This document shows, piece after piece, positions 5,171 through 6,539 of a stretch of DNA of 6,539 nt (position 1 is its first letter; each line of letters starts with the position of its first letter). Source of the DNA: Defluviitaleaceae bacterium (GTDB taxonomy: Bacteria; Bacillota; Clostridia; Lachnospirales; WRAX01); NCBI GenBank assembly GCA_009781815.1, contig WQVB01000072.1:1-6539 (forward strand). Reading direction: 5' to 3'. The notes beneath the pieces were generated by a model. It was not told the origin of the DNA, did no database searches, and was given only the letters and a program-made list of their open reading frames with translations. Made by a program: the position numbers and the translations under genes.

Positions 5171-5389
5171 ATGACTAACGCACATAAAATTTTGGCGGAA
5201 GAGATTTTAAAACTGCCTACCGAGAAAGTGGGCAAGGCTTTGTCTTTTGTTAAGTATCTACACTTAGAGCAAGAGATGGAGCTTGCTTTGGATGAAGGCG
5301 AAGAAGGTGAGCTTTATGACATATTGGCTAACGAAGAGACTATAAGCTCCGAAGACATGCTTGCGAAAATAAAAGGCATTAAACAATGA
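5171..5389 (+). CDS. RelB/ParD-type antitoxin (72 aa)
   Basis: The ATG at 5171 follows AAGGAGAT with 9-nt spacing, which rules out the longer in-frame TTG start at 5129 that overlaps the -10 region. The N-terminal half (AHKILAEEILKLPTEKVGKALSFVKYL, 4-30) is a helical segment of the LPxEKxxxxLxFVxxL type seen in DUF2281-like and RelB-like antitoxins. An acidic linker follows (DEGEEGELYD, 41-50), then a C-terminal segment NEETISSEDMLAKIKGIKQ, the usual toxin-wrapping tail. Its TGA overlaps the ATG of the toxin by 4 bp. It should bind and neutralise the toxin and, as in related systems, repress the shared promoter. Family assignment rests on size, position and pattern rather than a diagnostic residue. 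Confidence 0.8.
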   Translation: MTNAHKILAEEILKLPTEKVGKALSFVKYLHLEQEMELALDEGEEGELYDILANEETISSEDMLAKIKGIKQ

Positions 5390-5622
5390 TAAAATATAAG
5401 AAGCAAGCGGAGAAGTTTTTGCTGTCTCAAGATAAGGCTAAGGCTTTGCATATTTATAATGAAATAGAAAAATTGCCACTAGGTGATGTGAAGCGTTTGC
5501 AAGGTAGTGGAAAGCCACCTTTGTTTCGCCTGCGAATTGGCAAAGTTAGAGCTATATTTTGTTATGAGGACGACTATGTTGTCGTGCTTAAAATTGATTA
5601 TCGTGGGGATGCGTACAAGTAA
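5386..5622 (+). CDS. RelE/ParE-type toxin (78 aa)
   Basis: The gene starts inside the antitoxin stop codon (ATGA overlap, 5386-5389), so the two are translationally coupled. The sequence has the RelE/ParE layout: an N-terminal helical pair (KKQAEKFLLSQDKAKALHIYNEIEKL, 5-30), then beta strands LFRLRIGKVRAIFCYED and VVVLKIDYRGDAYK. The R-L-R-x-G-x-x-R pattern (Arg48, Arg50, Arg55) and the terminal Arg73-x3-Tyr77 are the usual conserved positions. RelE-like members cut mRNA on the ribosome and ParE-like members block gyrase. This sequence alone does not decide between them, though the basic and Arg/Tyr residues fit RelE-type mRNA cleavage. The length is slightly shorter than typical (85-95 aa), but no end appears missing. 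Confidence 0.88.
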   Translation: MIKYKKQAEKFLLSQDKAKALHIYNEIEKLPLGDVKRLQGSGKPPLFRLRIGKVRAIFCYEDDYVVVLKIDYRGDAYK

Positions 5623-5636
5623 AGAGGAAGATGAAC

Positions 5637-6002
5637 ATGGAATTGCAAAAAGTTGATGGCGATTTTAGTGTGTGCAAGTTGGAAAACATGGATGGGGTGG
5701 ATTTTTCAAGAGAGTTGTTGTTTTTTGCAAAAACTCCCGATGAATTTTCTCTTGTTTGTGAGGTGGATTATGTGCCTTTTGGGGCTGTTGAGGTCGAAAG
5801 TGGCTGGAAGGCACTAAAAGTATCAGGCATATTAGATTTTGGCATGATAGGCGTGATTGCGAAAATTTCAAATATTTTAGCGGATGCTGGAATTAGTATA
5901 TTTGTTGTTTCCACATACAACACGGATTATTTCTTATTAAAGGAAGAGAGTTTTAATGAGGGTGTGGAAGAGCTTATAAATAAGGGATATGCGGTGGTGT
6001 AA
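5637..6002 (+). CDS. ACT-domain protein, CASTOR/ACT_7-like (121 aa)
   Basis: This small amino-acid-sensing type protein has no fused enzyme. The C-terminal half is a clear ACT domain of the ACT_7 kind: GWKALKVSGILDFGMIGVIA (56-75), ISNILADAGISIFVVST (77-93), TYNTDYFLLKEE (93-104). Trp57, the G-x-L-D-F...G-V-I-A stretch and the S-T-x-x-T-D-Y strand are typical. Family members bind an amino acid or act as small regulatory subunits; the ligand is unknown here. Two ATGs are possible. The first (5631) is only 2-3 nt from the AGAGGA ribosome site, while the second (5637) has normal spacing and is preferred. It begins 14 bp after the toxin stop and its TAA overlaps the fosX start (TAATG), so it should be co-translated with FosX. 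Confidence 0.85.
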   Translation: MELQKVDGDFSVCKLENMDGVDFSRELLFFAKTPDEFSLVCEVDYVPFGAVEVESGWKALKVSGILDFGMIGVIAKISNILADAGISIFVVSTYNTDYFLLKEESFNEGVEELINKGYAVV

Positions 6003-6409
6003 TGATTTCTGGAATAAGCCATATAATATTTATTGTCAAAGATTTAGAAAGGGCGGCGGAGTTCTTTATAAAAATTTTTGATGCGGAGGAGGTATATTGC
6101 AGCGGGGATAAAACATTTTCGCTATCAAAAGAAAAGTTTTTCTTAATAAATGATTTATGGATAGCTATTATGGAAGGTGAGCAATTTTTAGAACGTAGCT
6201 ATAATCATATTGCTTTTAAAATTGATGAGGGTGATGTGGAAAGCTATGTGGAGCGGATAAGGGATGCTGGTGCAGAAATGAGGGCGGGTCGGCCTCGTGT
6301 GGATGGTGAAGGGTATTCGATTTATTTTTATGATTTTGACAACCATCTTTTTGAGCTTCACACAGGTACGCTTTCTGAAAGATTGACCCGTTATTTTAGA
6401 GATTTGTAG
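6002..6409 (+). CDS. fosX: FosX-type fosfomycin hydrolase (135 aa)
   Basis: This is a member of the vicinal oxygen chelate superfamily. FosX uses a metal (Mn2+ in studied enzymes) to add water to the epoxide of fosfomycin, giving cytoplasmic resistance without glutathione or bacillithiol. The sequence closely matches Listeria-type FosX in my memory: ISGISHIIFIVKDL at the start, TFSLSKEKFFLI (38-49), DLWIAIMEGE (51-60), YNHIAFKI (67-74) and SIYFYDFDNHLFELHTGTL (106-124). The three metal ligands are present (His7, His69, Glu118), as is Glu44, the residue proposed as general base that separates FosX from the thiol-transferases FosA and FosB. It is full length. The start overlaps the preceding stop by 1 bp, indicating translational coupling to the ACT gene. 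No terminator hairpin follows. Confidence 0.95.
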   Translation: MISGISHIIFIVKDLERAAEFFIKIFDAEEVYCSGDKTFSLSKEKFFLINDLWIAIMEGEQFLERSYNHIAFKIDEGDVESYVERIRDAGAEMRAGRPRVDGEGYSIYFYDFDNHLFELHTGTLSERLTRYFRDL

Positions 6410-6449
6410 CCGCCCCAAAAACTTTCCCAAAAAAACTTCAAAAAAACTG

Positions 6450-6478
6450 TTGACAATAATATTAGGTTGTGTTATTAT
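6450..6478 (+). promoter_or_regulatory. Strong promoter reading out of the window
   Basis: TTGACA (6450-6455), a 17-bp spacer and TATTAT (6473-6478, five of six matches) form a near-consensus sigma-A promoter after fosX. Transcription would begin near 6485. The remaining ~55 bp contain no start codon with a ribosome site and only a weak AAAAAG/CTTTTT hairpin, so the gene or RNA it drives lies beyond the window. Confidence 0.75.
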
Positions 6479-6539
6479 ATAGTTCGCTGTTCAAACAACT
6501 GCTTATAAAAAGCACCTTTTTGCGACAGCAAAGCAAAAG

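Noticed and set aside
6410..6449. Terminator after fosX
   Set aside because: The stretch is A-rich with no stable inverted repeat or T run.

Overview
The window looks like a chromosomal accessory stretch of a low-to-moderate G+C Gram-positive bacterium (Bacillota, probably Clostridia-like). This is inferred from strong AGGAGG-type ribosome binding sites, consensus sigma-A promoters, a Bacillus-like elongator tRNA-Met, a YwrD-type gamma-glutamyltransferase homologue and a FosX protein. I cannot name the species.

Layout. Positions 1-400 hold the 3' end of an unrecognised gene and a doubtful small ORF. Positions 511-680 form a complete minus-strand tRNA-Met unit: a textbook promoter (TTGACA, 17 bp, TATAAT), the tRNA, and an 18-bp stem-loop terminator that could also serve plus-strand transcription. 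Positions 745-1560 are mostly repeats. Two REP/BIME-like inverted-repeat elements share the arm CGTCATCCCG, and the first appears to be interrupted by a second inverted-repeat element. Between them lies a minus-strand gene for a 64-residue zinc-ribbon plus membrane-helix protein and a degenerate partial duplicate of it. The promoter of this small gene carries a seven-C tract in a 14-bp spacer.

Positions 1617-5056 carry a gamma-glutamyltransferase-family gene with its own promoter, an unrecognised gene with a HEPN-like R-x4-H motif, and a lipoprotein gene with an Asp-rich DxNxDGxxD loop. The HEPN-like gene lies between two copies of the last ~54 bp of the gamma-glutamyltransferase gene, so it looks like a one-gene insertion that rebuilt the 3' end of its target. 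The lipoprotein gene contains a REP-like arm read in frame.

Positions 5135-6409 form a compact plus-strand cluster: a RelB/ParD-like antitoxin, a RelE/ParE-like toxin overlapping it by 4 bp, an ACT-domain protein, and FosX (fosfomycin hydrolase), which overlaps the ACT gene by 1 bp. A good plus-strand promoter at 6450-6478 points out of the window to an unseen gene.

Best candidates for something new: the HEPN-like one-gene cassette flanked by ggt-end repeats, the possibly phase-variable promoter of the small zinc-ribbon membrane protein, the nested repeat element, and the coding REP arm.
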